A stretch of DNA of 64,000 nt from Metasolibacillus sp. (GTDB taxonomy: Bacteria > Bacillota > Bacilli > Bacillales_A > Planococcaceae), in assembly GCF_025291715.1 (NCBI RefSeq), contig NZ_JAMBIZ010000013.1:25787-89786 (forward strand), read 5' to 3'. The position numbers were made by a program, and so were the translations under genes. The notes beneath the pieces were generated by a model. That model saw only the letters and a list, made by a program, of their open reading frames with translations. It did no database searches and had not been told where the DNA came from. Below are positions 44,231 to 53,499 of this stretch, in pieces (the first letter of the stretch is position 1; each line of letters opens with the position of its first letter).

Positions 44231-45172
44231 CTAACGACGTAAATTTTCACCTTCAACTCGCATTAGTGTCGTTGTTGCTTTAATGCGCTCCATGATACGG
44301 CGTGCCTTTACTTCCTCGACTTCCCCACGCTGTGAGTGCGCTAAATGATGCTCTAGCTCCTCATAATTAAAATTGGAGGAAATAAATGTCGGCAGCTGCT
44401 CGCTCATACGGTAATGCAAAATCGTACCTAAAATTTCATCGCGTGCCCATTGTGAAATTGCCTCTGCCCCTAAATCATCCAGCATTAAAACAGGTGCCTT
44501 TTTGACAAAATCAACCTTGCTTTCTAGCGTATGGTCAGCCATTGCTGCCTTAAGCTCACGTAAGAATTCTGGTACATAGACGATGACTGACTTCACCTTG
44601 ACCTTCGCCAATTCATTGGCAGTTGCGCCTAAAATAAACGACTTGCCAACACCGAATTCTCCGTATAAGTATAAACCTTTATGCGGTAGCTCGCCTGTTG
44701 CTCGATATTCCTGAATAAATGCCATAATTTGCTGAGCAATATCAAGGCGAGACCTGTTACCAGCGATCGTAATATCCTCGAATGTCGCCTGTAATACCTC
44801 TTTGGGCATATGCATTGATGATACCATTGAGGCAATTTCTCGGCGCTCATCCTCGAGGATTTTTTGCTCACAGCGCTCATACGTAATATCGATGCGTCCG
44901 TTCGTTATTAATAGTTTTGGAATAAAGCCTTGCAAATAGTTAGTGCATTGCGCTGTCGTGCCACATTTACAGCAATCCGTTGATTGGCTAATATATTCAT
45001 TTAGCTTTAGCAGGCTGTGCTCAATCATTTGTGCATCAATTGCTTCTTCGTTTTCCTTTAAAAATTGTTGAATTTTTTCATGCTGTAAAATCGACTTTCG
45101 CATCGCCTCATAGCGCTCTTGAAAAGATGGGACGTTGACCACACGCTTTAATGATTCTTTAATCGGTTCCAT
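44231..45172 (-). CDS. dnaI: Primosomal protein DnaI (helicase loader)
   Basis: AAA+ loader of the replicative helicase, 313 residues. The N-terminal helicase-binding domain has a cysteine cluster (STDCCKCGTTAQCTNYL); the ATPase part has Walker A LYGEFGVGKSFILGA and Walker B VLMLDDLGAEAIS. It overlaps the end of dnaB by 14 bp. With DnaB and (elsewhere) DnaD it loads helicase at oriC and at restarting forks. Confidence 0.95.
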   Translation of the reverse strand: MEPIKESLKRVVNVPSFQERYEAMRKSILQHEKIQQFLKENEEAIDAQMIEHSLLKLNEYISQSTDCCKCGTTAQCTNYLQGFIPKLLITNGRIDITYERCEQKILEDERREIASMVSSMHMPKEVLQATFEDITIAGNRSRLDIAQQIMAFIQEYRATGELPHKGLYLYGEFGVGKSFILGATANELAKVKVKSVIVYVPEFLRELKAAMADHTLESKVDFVKKAPVLMLDDLGAEAISQWARDEILGTILHYRMSEQLPTFISSNFNYEELEHHLAHSQRGEVEEVKARRIMERIKATTTLMRVEGENLRR

Positions 45173-47855
45173 CGCTCTTCACCTTCCCATCATAATTGCG
45201 AAATTGCTGCAATAATTTATTGTATTCTGCATCTATATCTACTACCTCTGCTGGTTCTTCCTTGACAGGCTCCTCCTTTGGCTTGTTAAACCATTCAGGA
45301 ATAACTTCAACTTTCTTTCCTTTGCTTGCTAGTGCCTTTTGTTCAGCACCCTTCACATAGCTTTGTGCCTGCTCCACCGTTTGAATTTGCTGGCGACGCC
45401 ATGAATCCGCCACGCTGTTAATATATTTCTCTGGCAATGCACCATCCGTTTTTTGTAGCACATACTCCAGTAAAAAATTAACGACAGCGGGCACCATACC
45501 ATAGCGTGTGATTAAATTTTCAGCTGCCTTAACCGTGTACGCGAACGGCTCTTGTCCGTTATTAAGCTGTTTAATGAAATCATACGGTGCTTGCTTTTCG
45601 TACTTATCATCCGCCTTGCCAAAAACGTAGTTGGCTGGATAATATTGCGCTAAATTGTCATTTGTAATTATCGCATTTTGGTTTTGCTGCTGTAAATAGT
45701 GTAACGCATCCTTTGCAAGCACAATATTTTGTATTTGCAAATTCGCCGCTAATGCCTCGATATGTTTTTTATTCATACGACCTGCCTTTGTAATGACATG
45801 CTCAAACATCGCATTAACCACACCTACCGTTAAACCAGCTGTTACGTAGCTTTCAGCCATTTCCACGATATATGGCAACGGCTCCTCGCCATTTTTCAGC
45901 GCCTTTAAAAACTCATAAGGAATCGTTTCATCATAGCGTGGTGACCAATTTGTTAAATCCTTCTGTTTCGCTTTAAAGGCAAGTGGCGTGTCCATCGTAA
46001 TTTTATGCTTTGTAGCGCCTTGCTGCTCCTGCTCCACTAAATGAATGGCGTCTGCTGCACTTTTTAAATCATGTGCCATCCAGTTGCTAGCAATGGCTTG
46101 TACATAGTTTTGCGTTAATTTGCCATTTGTTTCACGCATCGCATATTCCATTAAATAATTAACAACACCGATTGGCATTTTTTGCGCTAAAACAAGCTGC
46201 TCCGCTAGCTCGACAATAAAGCGTACAGGCTCCTTGCCATGATACAGCTGCTTTAAAAATTCATATGGCGTTGTCCTGTCATAAATAAGCGCTTGTGGGG
46301 AAGCCGCAAATTCGCCTAGCGCATCTTGACTAATTTTATAAGGTGTCGCATTGCGCTGTGCTAAAAATTGCTTCGCCTGCTCTGCTGTTTGAATATTTTG
46401 CTGTTGCATTTCAGCAGCAACCGATTCGACGAATTTTTCAGGTAGCTTGCCATTTGACAGCTTCCACACATGCTCAACGATAACATTTGTGACCCCTTGT
46501 GCGATATCATAAACCGTCATTAAGCTTTCAGCCGTTTTTAATTGATTTTTAAATGGCTCCTTGCCCTTAGTTAATAGCTTCAAAAATTCATATGGTGTAG
46601 ACAGCTCGTAATCCTTCATTGCCTCTGGAATATTTGTAGCTACTGAGTGCACTGTTTTTTGAATTGTTGGTACCACTTTACCGTTGCGCTTATGATGCTC
46701 CTCTTTAGCAATGCGCATCGCATCCTCAGCTGTTTTTGCACCGCTTCTTACCCATGTATCCATAATGCTCTGCATTAAATTCACATTATAATCCAGACGT
46801 CCATTAGACATCGCAATATATTGAATTAATGTATTAATGACACCATAGGAAATGCCTCGATTTAAAAAATCATTGAACAGCCGAACCGTCGTATCTGTTG
46901 GAGAAGCCCCTTGTACCTCCTCATATACTTCAATTGGTGAGGTCGTATCCAAATAATGAATATGCGCATCTCTGCCGCTCTCTTTTTGGACTGGCTTTTC
47001 CACTTTCGGTGCAAGCTCATAGCGCTTGACTAATTGATAATTATTTTGACGATGACCACTTAGCTGATAATGATCTAGCGCTGTTTTTTCAATCATGGCA
47101 GCTGTTAATGTTTGCTCATCCGATAATGCCTGCATGACAATTTGCTGCATGTCTAATGGCGAAAAATGATAAAGGAAGGCTACCTTCGCAATGGCTTGCT
47201 TCACCTCTGCTGTAAAAAGCTTGCGTGGAATAAGCGCTTGACTAATACCGTCGAAAAACAGCTTAAAATCAAAGGAATTATAGTCAAAGTCGTAGCCAGC
47301 TGTTGCTATTTCGCCGCCTTGCTCTGGATAAAGCTGCTCGATTTGCTGCAATTCTTTTTCCGTCACATTTAAAAACACATCATTAAAGCCGCGCGTCACC
47401 TCTGTATAATTATGTAGCTTCTGCTCCTTTGGTACGAGCGTGTTGCGCAAATGCTCAAAGGCTTTTTTATCAATCTTGCGCATTAATGATACAGATAAAA
47501 TGGGGTCCGCAAAAAACGACTTTGCCTCCAATGGCTGGTTGACACGATAAATATAATGCGTTGTATCATCTTCCATTTTGCAAAATGTTTGTAGCAGGCC
47601 AATTGCTTCTAATGTAATTCTTGCTTGGAAAAGCTTTTTTATCGAAAAATCTAAGCTATCAAGCAAATAATGATGATGGAAGGCTATATGCTCATTCGCT
47701 GCTTCGACTGACAGCTTTAAATAAAGTGCAACCGCATCCACACCGATAATCGGCTGGTAGCAAAGCTGCAATATTTTTTGATTGATAGCATTAAATTCGT
47801 GAGGGCATTGAACTTCACAAATATCATACGGATGTAATTGATTCATAAAGGTCAT
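45159..47855 (-). CDS. dnaB: Replication initiation/membrane attachment protein DnaB, five-repeat form
   Basis: Cooperates with DnaD and DnaI to load helicase, and in Bacillus tethers DNA to the membrane. At 898 residues it is nearly twice the B. subtilis DnaB (about 470). Residues 1-290 are the usual N-terminal region; then five similar domains begin near 306, 419, 528, 645 and 756, the last four opening with PYEFLK/PYDFIK and a GxEP motif. The DnaB/DnaD YxxxIxxxW motif is kept in domain 3 (YVQAIASNW) and domain 5 (YINSVADSW), partly in domain 1, and lost in 2 and 4. The frame is continuous with a good AAGGAGGG start. Tandem domain duplication is the simplest reading. Confidence 0.93.
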   Translation of the reverse strand: MTFMNQLHPYDICEVQCPHEFNAINQKILQLCYQPIIGVDAVALYLKLSVEAANEHIAFHHHYLLDSLDFSIKKLFQARITLEAIGLLQTFCKMEDDTTHYIYRVNQPLEAKSFFADPILSVSLMRKIDKKAFEHLRNTLVPKEQKLHNYTEVTRGFNDVFLNVTEKELQQIEQLYPEQGGEIATAGYDFDYNSFDFKLFFDGISQALIPRKLFTAEVKQAIAKVAFLYHFSPLDMQQIVMQALSDEQTLTAAMIEKTALDHYQLSGHRQNNYQLVKRYELAPKVEKPVQKESGRDAHIHYLDTTSPIEVYEEVQGASPTDTTVRLFNDFLNRGISYGVINTLIQYIAMSNGRLDYNVNLMQSIMDTWVRSGAKTAEDAMRIAKEEHHKRNGKVVPTIQKTVHSVATNIPEAMKDYELSTPYEFLKLLTKGKEPFKNQLKTAESLMTVYDIAQGVTNVIVEHVWKLSNGKLPEKFVESVAAEMQQQNIQTAEQAKQFLAQRNATPYKISQDALGEFAASPQALIYDRTTPYEFLKQLYHGKEPVRFIVELAEQLVLAQKMPIGVVNYLMEYAMRETNGKLTQNYVQAIASNWMAHDLKSAADAIHLVEQEQQGATKHKITMDTPLAFKAKQKDLTNWSPRYDETIPYEFLKALKNGEEPLPYIVEMAESYVTAGLTVGVVNAMFEHVITKAGRMNKKHIEALAANLQIQNIVLAKDALHYLQQQNQNAIITNDNLAQYYPANYVFGKADDKYEKQAPYDFIKQLNNGQEPFAYTVKAAENLITRYGMVPAVVNFLLEYVLQKTDGALPEKYINSVADSWRRQQIQTVEQAQSYVKGAEQKALASKGKKVEVIPEWFNKPKEEPVKEEPAEVVDIDAEYNKLLQQFRNYDGKVKSDGTD

Positions 47856-47876
47856 GGGAACCCTCCTTACATAGTG

Positions 47877-48344
47877 TTACTGCGCATTTCCTTGCTTGTT
47901 TTGTAGCTCTTTTAATTCTTGGATAAAGGCATCGACATCGCAAAAACGGCGATAAACAGAGGCGAAACGCACGTAGGCTACTTCATCCAATTTCATTAAA
48001 CGATCCATCACCATTTCCCCAACATCTTCTGAGCGAACCTCAGATTGACCTAGTCGTCGCAAATCTTTTTCGATTGCAATAACAAGCTCCTCTAGCTCCT
48101 CTAGCGATACAGGACGCTTTTCACAGGCACGAATCAGCCCACGCAATACCTTTTCGCGGCTAAACTCCTCACGTGCTCCCTCTTTTTTCACGACAACAAG
48201 CGGCGTTTCCTCCATTTTTTCAAACGTTGTAAAACGAAACGAGCACTTTTCACATTCACGTCGTCTTCTAATTTCTTTATTATCATCTACAGGTCTTGAA
48301 TCAACAACACGTGTATCTTTATATTGACAAGCTGGACATCTCAT
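47877..48344 (-). CDS. nrdR: Transcriptional repressor NrdR
   Basis: Represses ribonucleotide reductase genes via an ATP-cone sensing ATP/dATP. The 155 residues show the N-terminal zinc ribbon [18 protein letters not shown] with the second pair in ECEKCSFRF, then the ATP-cone [18 protein letters not shown]. An extended -10 TGATATAAT (minus, hexamer at 48385-48390) lies 40 bp upstream. It heads nrdR-dnaB-dnaI as in Bacillus. Confidence 0.96.
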   Translation of the reverse strand: MRCPACQYKDTRVVDSRPVDDNKEIRRRRECEKCSFRFTTFEKMEETPLVVVKKEGAREEFSREKVLRGLIRACEKRPVSLEELEELVIAIEKDLRRLGQSEVRSEDVGEMVMDRLMKLDEVAYVRFASVYRRFCDVDAFIQELKELQNKQGNAQ

Positions 48345-48478
48345 ACAAATTTCTCCTGATTCATTTCGATTTATTACTTATTTTATTATATCAAAAATAG
48401 TGCGCATAAAATAGCGACACAATAGCTACTCTATTATAACATAGAAAAACAATAAGAGGTCTGACTTATATAAGCAAA

Positions 48479-48514
48479 GGCTGCCCAAAAAAGGTAATAC
48501 CTTTTCGGACAGCC
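48479..48514 (-). terminator. Terminator after the VanZ gene
   Basis: GGCTG-CC-GAAAAGGT imperfect stem with ACCTTTTT-GG-CAGCC, ending the sigma/anti-sigma/VanZ unit. Confidence 0.7.
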
Positions 48515-48525
48515 CATCAAATTTT

Positions 48526-49437
48526 TTATTCCCACCAATGCTTTAGCTCTGTAAAGCTAACATCCCACACCTTCATATTACCTGTAATCGTAATTGTCAA
48601 TGTGTCATATTCAAAAAACAACGGTACTTCTAACGCCCTTTCCATTGCAGAAAATTCCTTTAAATATTGTTCATCCCTTTTAAACTTTTCCTCCCCATCC
48701 GCAACTATTGTCACTTTTCCTTGGAATTCCTCATCATCTGGGATACCGAGATTTAAATAAAGCACTAACTCCTCTTTCCCTTCAATCGTATAGGTAATCA
48801 TTTGACTAGTGCCTTTCTTGCTCATATATAAATTGGATTGAGGCTCTATTTGCTGACCATCTATCGTGAAAGATGGCATTTGCTTTGTTTGAGGTTTAAC
48901 ACCTGTAGCCTCTTCAATAGCTTGCAAAGGCTGTAGTGAGCTTGTACGTTTCTCTATAACCTCAGAAACAAGCATTACACAAAAGATTAGTATAATGGCT
49001 GACATACATGAGGCGATAAGCTTTTTCGGCGTTATCTTTGATGTGAACCCAATTTTATATACAACGTAGCCAATTGTTGCCCCTATCGTATTGGAAATAA
49101 CATCATTGATATCAAAGCTGCCTAGATGTGTTAAAGCTTGTAATGTTTCTAACACTAAAATACAGACAATAAACAAGCTTATCAATTTTTTATACGTATA
49201 ACGGTATAATAAAGGTAGCAGAATACCGAAAGGAATGAAGGCTGCTATATTCCCTAAATCGTATACCCAGCCAAAAGAAAGCCTCGGAAAACCTAATGGA
49301 CCCACGATTGGACCAAACTCAAATACGTAGCCCTCATAATCGCCACCTTGTAAACGATTAAAGCCTAAAAACATGAAATATAAGATTAGTACTGTATATA
49401 AAATCGTCGCTGTTATTATTAAATTTCTTTTCTTCAT
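48526..49437 (-). CDS. VanZ-family membrane protein
   Basis: A 303-residue protein from ATG 49437 (MKKRNLIITATILYTVLIL). Four to five membrane spans with the VanZ pattern NIAAFIPFGILLPLL and FDINDVISNTIGATIGY, then a soluble C-terminal domain (about 175-303). VanZ-like proteins are linked to teicoplanin resistance and envelope functions. The open frame reaches 49491, overlapping the anti-sigma gene. It follows that gene by 25 bp, so the sigma factor probably controls an envelope-stress unit. Confidence 0.8.
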   Translation of the reverse strand: MKKRNLIITATILYTVLILYFMFLGFNRLQGGDYEGYVFEFGPIVGPLGFPRLSFGWVYDLGNIAAFIPFGILLPLLYRYTYKKLISLFIVCILVLETLQALTHLGSFDINDVISNTIGATIGYVVYKIGFTSKITPKKLIASCMSAIILIFCVMLVSEVIEKRTSSLQPLQAIEEATGVKPQTKQMPSFTIDGQQIEPQSNLYMSKKGTSQMITYTIEGKEELVLYLNLGIPDDEEFQGKVTIVADGEEKFKRDEQYLKEFSAMERALEVPLFFEYDTLTITITGNMKVWDVSFTELKHWWE

Positions 49438-49462
49438 TATCATATCTCCACTTCTAAAATCC

Positions 49463-50383
49463 CTATTTCTCTGGTTCAATATATGGAACAAGCGGTGCTG
49501 TCGCTCCTGCTGAAGCAGCCTTTACAAACGCTGCCCCTTCCAACTGAGCAAAATTTTTAGTCTGACCTGTTAACATTACACCGAGCACAGGTAAATCGGT
49601 CAAAGTCGTATTTTTGTTGTCGTTTAAAAATGCTTGAATCACTTCATCATTTTGCTGCGCATTATATTTCGCTAAATTTTGCATAAAATCGACGTATGCT
49701 TTTTCAGATAAAGGATAGGCGCCAAATCCGTATACAGGAACGCCAGCAGGGTCTGTTTGTTCATTTTGAACAGCCGATGCCACATATAGCCATACGACAT
49801 TTAAATTTTCAGGAATCATCGATTTGATTTCCGTCACTGTATATGGTCGGTCAAAGGAAATGGCCATCTCTGCTACATAGTTTTCCATTGAGCTAACCGC
49901 AGCTATATCATTTGGAATTTTCGTAAAATATGTTTGCAAATCTGGATGAAAAAAAGTTGCTACTTTATTTTTCGTTTGCTTATCATACATATAATAGGAT
50001 TTGTCCGATAAATAAAAATTAGGCTCAAGCTCATCGTAATTAATGTTAAAACGTTTCCAGCCATATGTGCTTGTTAATGTACTCCATGGCACGACATAGC
50101 CGTTGATGTTTTTAGAGCGATTCGTGACAACCGTGCCACCAAATATGGACGATTGGGTAATTTGAGAGGCAATTTGAACATTTGGCTCAGTAATGGCATG
50201 CCATAAAAATAGCGTATCCTGTAGCTCCTCCGATCCTTTCGCCGCAAGATAATCGCTCGTTGTATAAAAAACCTTATAAAAAATCGGCAATGCCACGAGC
50301 ATAACGACAAATGACACCATAATCACCATCATGACGTGCTTGCGCTTTGCTTTTCTTAATGCCTTTTGTAATGATTGTTCCAT
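49463..50383 (-). CDS. Membrane anti-sigma-like regulator
   Basis: A 306-residue protein with one membrane span at residues 17-37 and an extracellular domain to the C-terminus (YGWKRFNINYDELEPNFYLS, PVYGFGAYPLSEKAYVDF). The topology and domain pattern match the Sigma_reg_N/Sigma_reg_C anti-sigma family, whose short cytoplasmic segment (residues 1-16) holds the sigma factor. It starts 2 bp after the ECF sigma gene. Inactivating signal unknown. Confidence 0.78.
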   Translation of the reverse strand: MEQSLQKALRKAKRKHVMMVIMVSFVVMLVALPIFYKVFYTTSDYLAAKGSEELQDTLFLWHAITEPNVQIASQITQSSIFGGTVVTNRSKNINGYVVPWSTLTSTYGWKRFNINYDELEPNFYLSDKSYYMYDKQTKNKVATFFHPDLQTYFTKIPNDIAAVSSMENYVAEMAISFDRPYTVTEIKSMIPENLNVVWLYVASAVQNEQTDPAGVPVYGFGAYPLSEKAYVDFMQNLAKYNAQQNDEVIQAFLNDNKNTTLTDLPVLGVMLTGQTKNFAQLEGAAFVKAASAGATAPLVPYIEPEK

Positions 50384-50385
50384 TT

Positions 50386-50874
50386 TTACTCCTCCACATA
50401 CTGTCGCTGAATATTTTTTCTAGCCCGATATAATTTTTGCTTGACGCTATCTGTTTGGATATGTAGTATTTGCGCAATTTCCTCATACGTAAAATCATAA
50501 TAATATTTCAAAATAAAAATCTCTCGGTATTGTTGTTTCGTATCCTTTAACAAATAGGCAATTTCATCCTTATGATTGATGACAGCCAATTCATCATTTT
50601 CTTGCTGTAGCTTCGTATAAATTTCTTCCGTCAAAGAAAAGGTTTGCTCATCTTTTTTACGCTTTAAATCAATATATTCATTTAACGCCACACGAAAAAA
50701 CCACGGACGTAAATTGCCTTCATTTAACGTACTTAGCAATGTATACACTTTGTAAAATGTATTTTGAATAATATCCTCTGCATCCTGCTTTTTCGCTCCT
50801 TTTGCTAATAAAAGCCTGTACACTTCCTCTCCTAATTGCAACAAGTAGGAAGTTAGCTTATCTTCTTTTTTCAT
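50386..50874 (-). CDS. ECF sigma factor
   Basis: A 162-residue RNA polymerase sigma factor of the ECF type: region 2 with AKKQDAEDIIQNTFYKVYTL and RPWFFRVALNEYIDLKRKK, region 4 with YREIFILKYYYDFTYEEIA and DSVKQKLYRARKNI. It is followed by its likely membrane partner and a VanZ gene. Upstream, GTATAC occurs twice (50893 and 50920), which may mark a self-recognised promoter, but no consensus fits securely. It lies between nrdR and speD, which are adjacent in Bacillus, so the cassette looks inserted. Confidence 0.88.
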   Translation of the reverse strand: MKKEDKLTSYLLQLGEEVYRLLLAKGAKKQDAEDIIQNTFYKVYTLLSTLNEGNLRPWFFRVALNEYIDLKRKKDEQTFSLTEEIYTKLQQENDELAVINHKDEIAYLLKDTKQQYREIFILKYYYDFTYEEIAQILHIQTDSVKQKLYRARKNIQRQYVEE

Positions 50875-51120
50875 TTCATATCCTCCCTACACGTATACAA
50901 CGAATGAGCACGCAAAAATGTATACAGTGCTTGTGAAATTAATTATGTCTTATTTTTATGTTTTCAAACACCCCTGATATCCACTGAATAAAAAGCATTA
51001 TACGTTGTCACCTGTGGAAGTGGACATTTTCGACTAAATCATGATAAAACAAATAAGCTATTTGCCATCCGAAGGTCGGTTAGCAAATAGCCTATGTTTG
51101 TCTCACAATACTTTATTCAT

Positions 51121-51483
51121 CTATGCACCAACGATCACAGGTCCCATACCGCGTGGCACAACAACAGCCTCGCGCATTTTGGCGCCGAGTGCTTCCGCAA
51201 TGTAATTTGCTGCAACTGTTGGATCTAAATCACCGCAAGTATACACATCGATGCTTGCATAGCCATGCTCCGGAAAACTGTGTATCGTTAAATGTGATTC
51301 AGAAATAATTACTACTCCGCTTACTCCTTGTGGCGCAAATTTATGAAAAGTTACTTCCCGCACTTCTGCCCCTGACCGCAAAGCAGCATCAACAAAAGTT
51401 TGCTCAATAAATTGAACATTATTTAACTTTTCTAAATCGCAATCCCAAAGCTCAGCAATAACATGACGTCCCATTGTTCTCAT
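51121..51483 (-). CDS. speD: S-adenosylmethionine decarboxylase proenzyme
   Basis: Makes decarboxylated SAM for spermidine. The 120-residue prokaryotic form has the self-processing Glu-Ser site in [20 protein letters not shown] and the active-site Cys in VYTCGDLDP. The frame is open to 51537, but GGGGGAAG and ATG 51483 ([13 protein letters not shown]) mark the start. Upstream is a structured leader that can pair with this ribosome site, suggesting translational control. Confidence 0.95.
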   Translation of the reverse strand: MRTMGRHVIAELWDCDLEKLNNVQFIEQTFVDAALRSGAEVREVTFHKFAPQGVSGVVIISESHLTIHSFPEHGYASIDVYTCGDLDPTVAANYIAEALGAKMREAVVVPRGMGPVIVGA

Positions 51484-51606
51484 GGTTCGCTTCCCCCTTT
51501 GACATAATATTTTAAAATGTGCAAAGTTGACTACCACGGGGGAAAGTTAGTCCAAAGAGGTCCTAACCCTTTAAGTAGTCATGTGTTTGCAAATCATGCA
51601 TACACA
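51484..51606 (-). ncRNA. Structured leader of speD
   Basis: TGACTAC (51575-51581) pairs with GTAGTCA (51528-51534) to close a hairpin whose loop holds TTTCCCCC (51538-51545, minus). That segment is complementary to the ribosome site GGGGGAAG (51491-51498) over about 8 bp, one of them G-U. An inner GTTAG/CTAAC stem can also form. No known riboswitch is recognised. Confidence 0.55.
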
Positions 51607-51612
51607 TGTGTG

Positions 51613-51641
51613 ATTATAAGATGTTTTCCTAGTAGTTGCAA
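51613..51641 (-). promoter_or_regulatory. Sigma-A promoter of speD
   Basis: TTGCAA (51636-51641), 17-bp spacer, TATAAT (51613-51618) on the minus strand. Confidence 0.75.
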
Positions 51642-51651
51642 GTGTTAAAAC

Positions 51652-51688
51652 AGGGACTACAAGAAAAGTTCACTTTTCCGTAGCCCCT
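51652..51688 (-). terminator. Terminator after gapB
   Basis: AGGGACTAC/GTAGCCCCT with a second inner AAAAGT/ACTTTT stem; followed by TGTTTTAAC on the minus strand. Confidence 0.7.
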
Positions 51689-51696
51689 ACATTATA

Positions 51697-52716
51697 TTAT
51701 GCGTTCACCATTGCTAATGCATTGGCTACTTTTTTTGTTAAATCGACAACGCGTGCTGAGTAGCCCCATTCATTATCATACCAAGCAAGCACCTTTACTT
51801 TACGATTCCCCATTACCATCGTTGTTAAACCATCTACTGTCGATGAATATGTCGTCGTATTGTAGTCAGAAGATACTAATGGCTCCATCGAAATATTTAA
51901 AATTCCTTTCATTGAACCTTCTGCTGCTGCTTTAAATGCCGCATTTACTTCCTCAACCGTTACATCTTTTTGTAAATCTACAACTAAGTCCACTAAAGAA
52001 ACGTTTGGTGTTGGTACACGTAATGCCATGCCATGTAATTTACCATTTAGCTCAGGCAACACTAATGACAGCGCTTTCGCTGCACCTGTCGATGTAGGAA
52101 TAATTGATGAACCACAGTTACGTGCACGGCGTAAATCTTTATGTGGATTATCTAAATTATTTTGGTCATTCGTATAAGCATGAACCGTTGTCATTAAGCC
52201 GTTTTCAATACCAAATGTATCATTTAACACTTTGGCAACAGGTGCTAAGCAGTTTGTTGTACATGAAGCATTCGAAATGACATCATGCTTTTCAACATCT
52301 AGCAATTCATCATTTACACCTAATACAATGGTTATATCCTCGTTTTTACCTGGCGCTGTTAAAATAACCTTTTTAGCACCTGCTTCTAAATGCAATGCCG
52401 CTTTATCGCGTGAATTGAATTTACCTGTCGCCTCAATCACGATATCTACACCCATTGCTTTCCATGGTAATAATTTCGGGTCCCGCTCTGAAACGATTTC
52501 AACACGCTTGCCATTAACAATTAATGCATTTTCTGTTGTTTCTACAGTACCTTCGAATGGACCGTGATTTGTGTCATACTTAATTAAATGCGCTAATGTT
52601 TCCGCTGGATAGCTTGCATTAATAGCGACTAAATTTAACCCTTCTTGAACGATTGCTTGGCGAAACACCATGCGTCCGATACGACCAAATCCGTTAATTG
52701 CGATAGAAACTGACAT
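51697..52716 (-). CDS. gapB: Glyceraldehyde-3-phosphate dehydrogenase, GapB type
   Basis: A 339-residue GAPDH with nucleotide motif NGFGRIGR, catalytic Cys in SNASCTTNCLAPVAKV and YDNEWGYSARVVDL at the C-terminus. Sequence and neighbour speD match B. subtilis gapB, the NADP-preferring gluconeogenic enzyme, not glycolytic gapA. AGGAGGATTTTTTAT precedes ATG 52716. A TATACT hexamer lies about 55 bp upstream, but its -35 is poor, as is common for genes under activator or CcpN control. Confidence 0.93.
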   Translation of the reverse strand: MSVSIAINGFGRIGRMVFRQAIVQEGLNLVAINASYPAETLAHLIKYDTNHGPFEGTVETTENALIVNGKRVEIVSERDPKLLPWKAMGVDIVIEATGKFNSRDKAALHLEAGAKKVILTAPGKNEDITIVLGVNDELLDVEKHDVISNASCTTNCLAPVAKVLNDTFGIENGLMTTVHAYTNDQNNLDNPHKDLRRARNCGSSIIPTSTGAAKALSLVLPELNGKLHGMALRVPTPNVSLVDLVVDLQKDVTVEEVNAAFKAAAEGSMKGILNISMEPLVSSDYNTTTYSSTVDGLTTMVMGNRKVKVLAWYDNEWGYSARVVDLTKKVANALAMVNA

Positions 52717-53001
52717 ATAAAAAATCCTCCTGTTGATAGGTTATCCTTGTAATTTGCTTATCTATTTGTTAATTAGTATAACACATTATTCGAGAAGTTG
52801 AACATTTTTTATGTTATTTTTTAAAATCATTATTTTCTGACAACTAGAATAGCGAAATGAAAGCATATAAAACGTTTTCAATATAATGTCCTTTTATTGC
52901 GTCTCGCTAAATAGTATAACATATTTAAAAAATTTATTTTTAATGATTTTTTACAAATTCTTGTCGTTTCTTCGTCTACTATAGTAAGAGAGGTGAATAT
53001 T

Positions 53002-53499
53002 TTGGATTTCGAAGCGATATACGAGAAATATTTTCATACAATCTACAAATACATACGATTGATGGTTTCACACGCGCAGCTGGCTGAGGATTTGACACAG
53101 GAAACGTTTGTCAGAGTATTAAAGGCAAATTTTCGTAATGAGGCGCATATTCAAACATTTATTCGGCAAATTGCACGCAATCTTGTCATCGACCATTATC
53201 GAAAAAAAGCATTAATTCAATGGCTACCTTTTACACAAGAGCATGAGCAGCATGATTTCACTTATACACCGGATGATTGGCTTGCTCGAAATGAAATGCG
53301 GAAAGAGCTATATGAGGCATTACAGCAATTAAAGCCTGTGCAGCGAGAAATCATTATTTTTCGCAAAATCGAGGAGCTATCGATTGAGGAAACGAGCTGG
53401 ATTACTGGCTTATCTACAACCAAAATTGCCAATACACAGCGCGGTGCAATGAAAAAGCTTCAACAACTATTAGGAGGTGAATGGCATGAATCGCCTTAA
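53002..53499 (+). CDS. ECF sigma factor (second, TTG start)
   Basis: A 165-residue ECF sigma factor: region 2 SHAQLAEDLTQETFVRVLKA and FIRQIARNLVIDHYRKKA, region 4 LKPVQREIIIFRKIEELSIE and TTKIANTQRGAMKKLQQL. GAGAGGTG precedes TTG 53002; GTG 52993 lies within that site. Its end overlaps the membrane-protein gene at 53486. Candidate autoregulated -10 CGTC is present upstream (52967-52980), but I cannot fix a -35. Confidence 0.87.
   Translation: MDFEAIYEKYFHTIYKYIRLMVSHAQLAEDLTQETFVRVLKANFRNEAHIQTFIRQIARNLVIDHYRKKALIQWLPFTQEHEQHDFTYTPDDWLARNEMRKELYEALQQLKPVQREIIIFRKIEELSIEETSWITGLSTTKIANTQRGAMKKLQQLLGGEWHESP

Noticed and set aside
50889..50925. Paired GTATAC sites as an ECF autoregulated promoter
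   Set aside because: Spacing and sequence fit no ECF consensus I can name; mentioned only in the gene entry.
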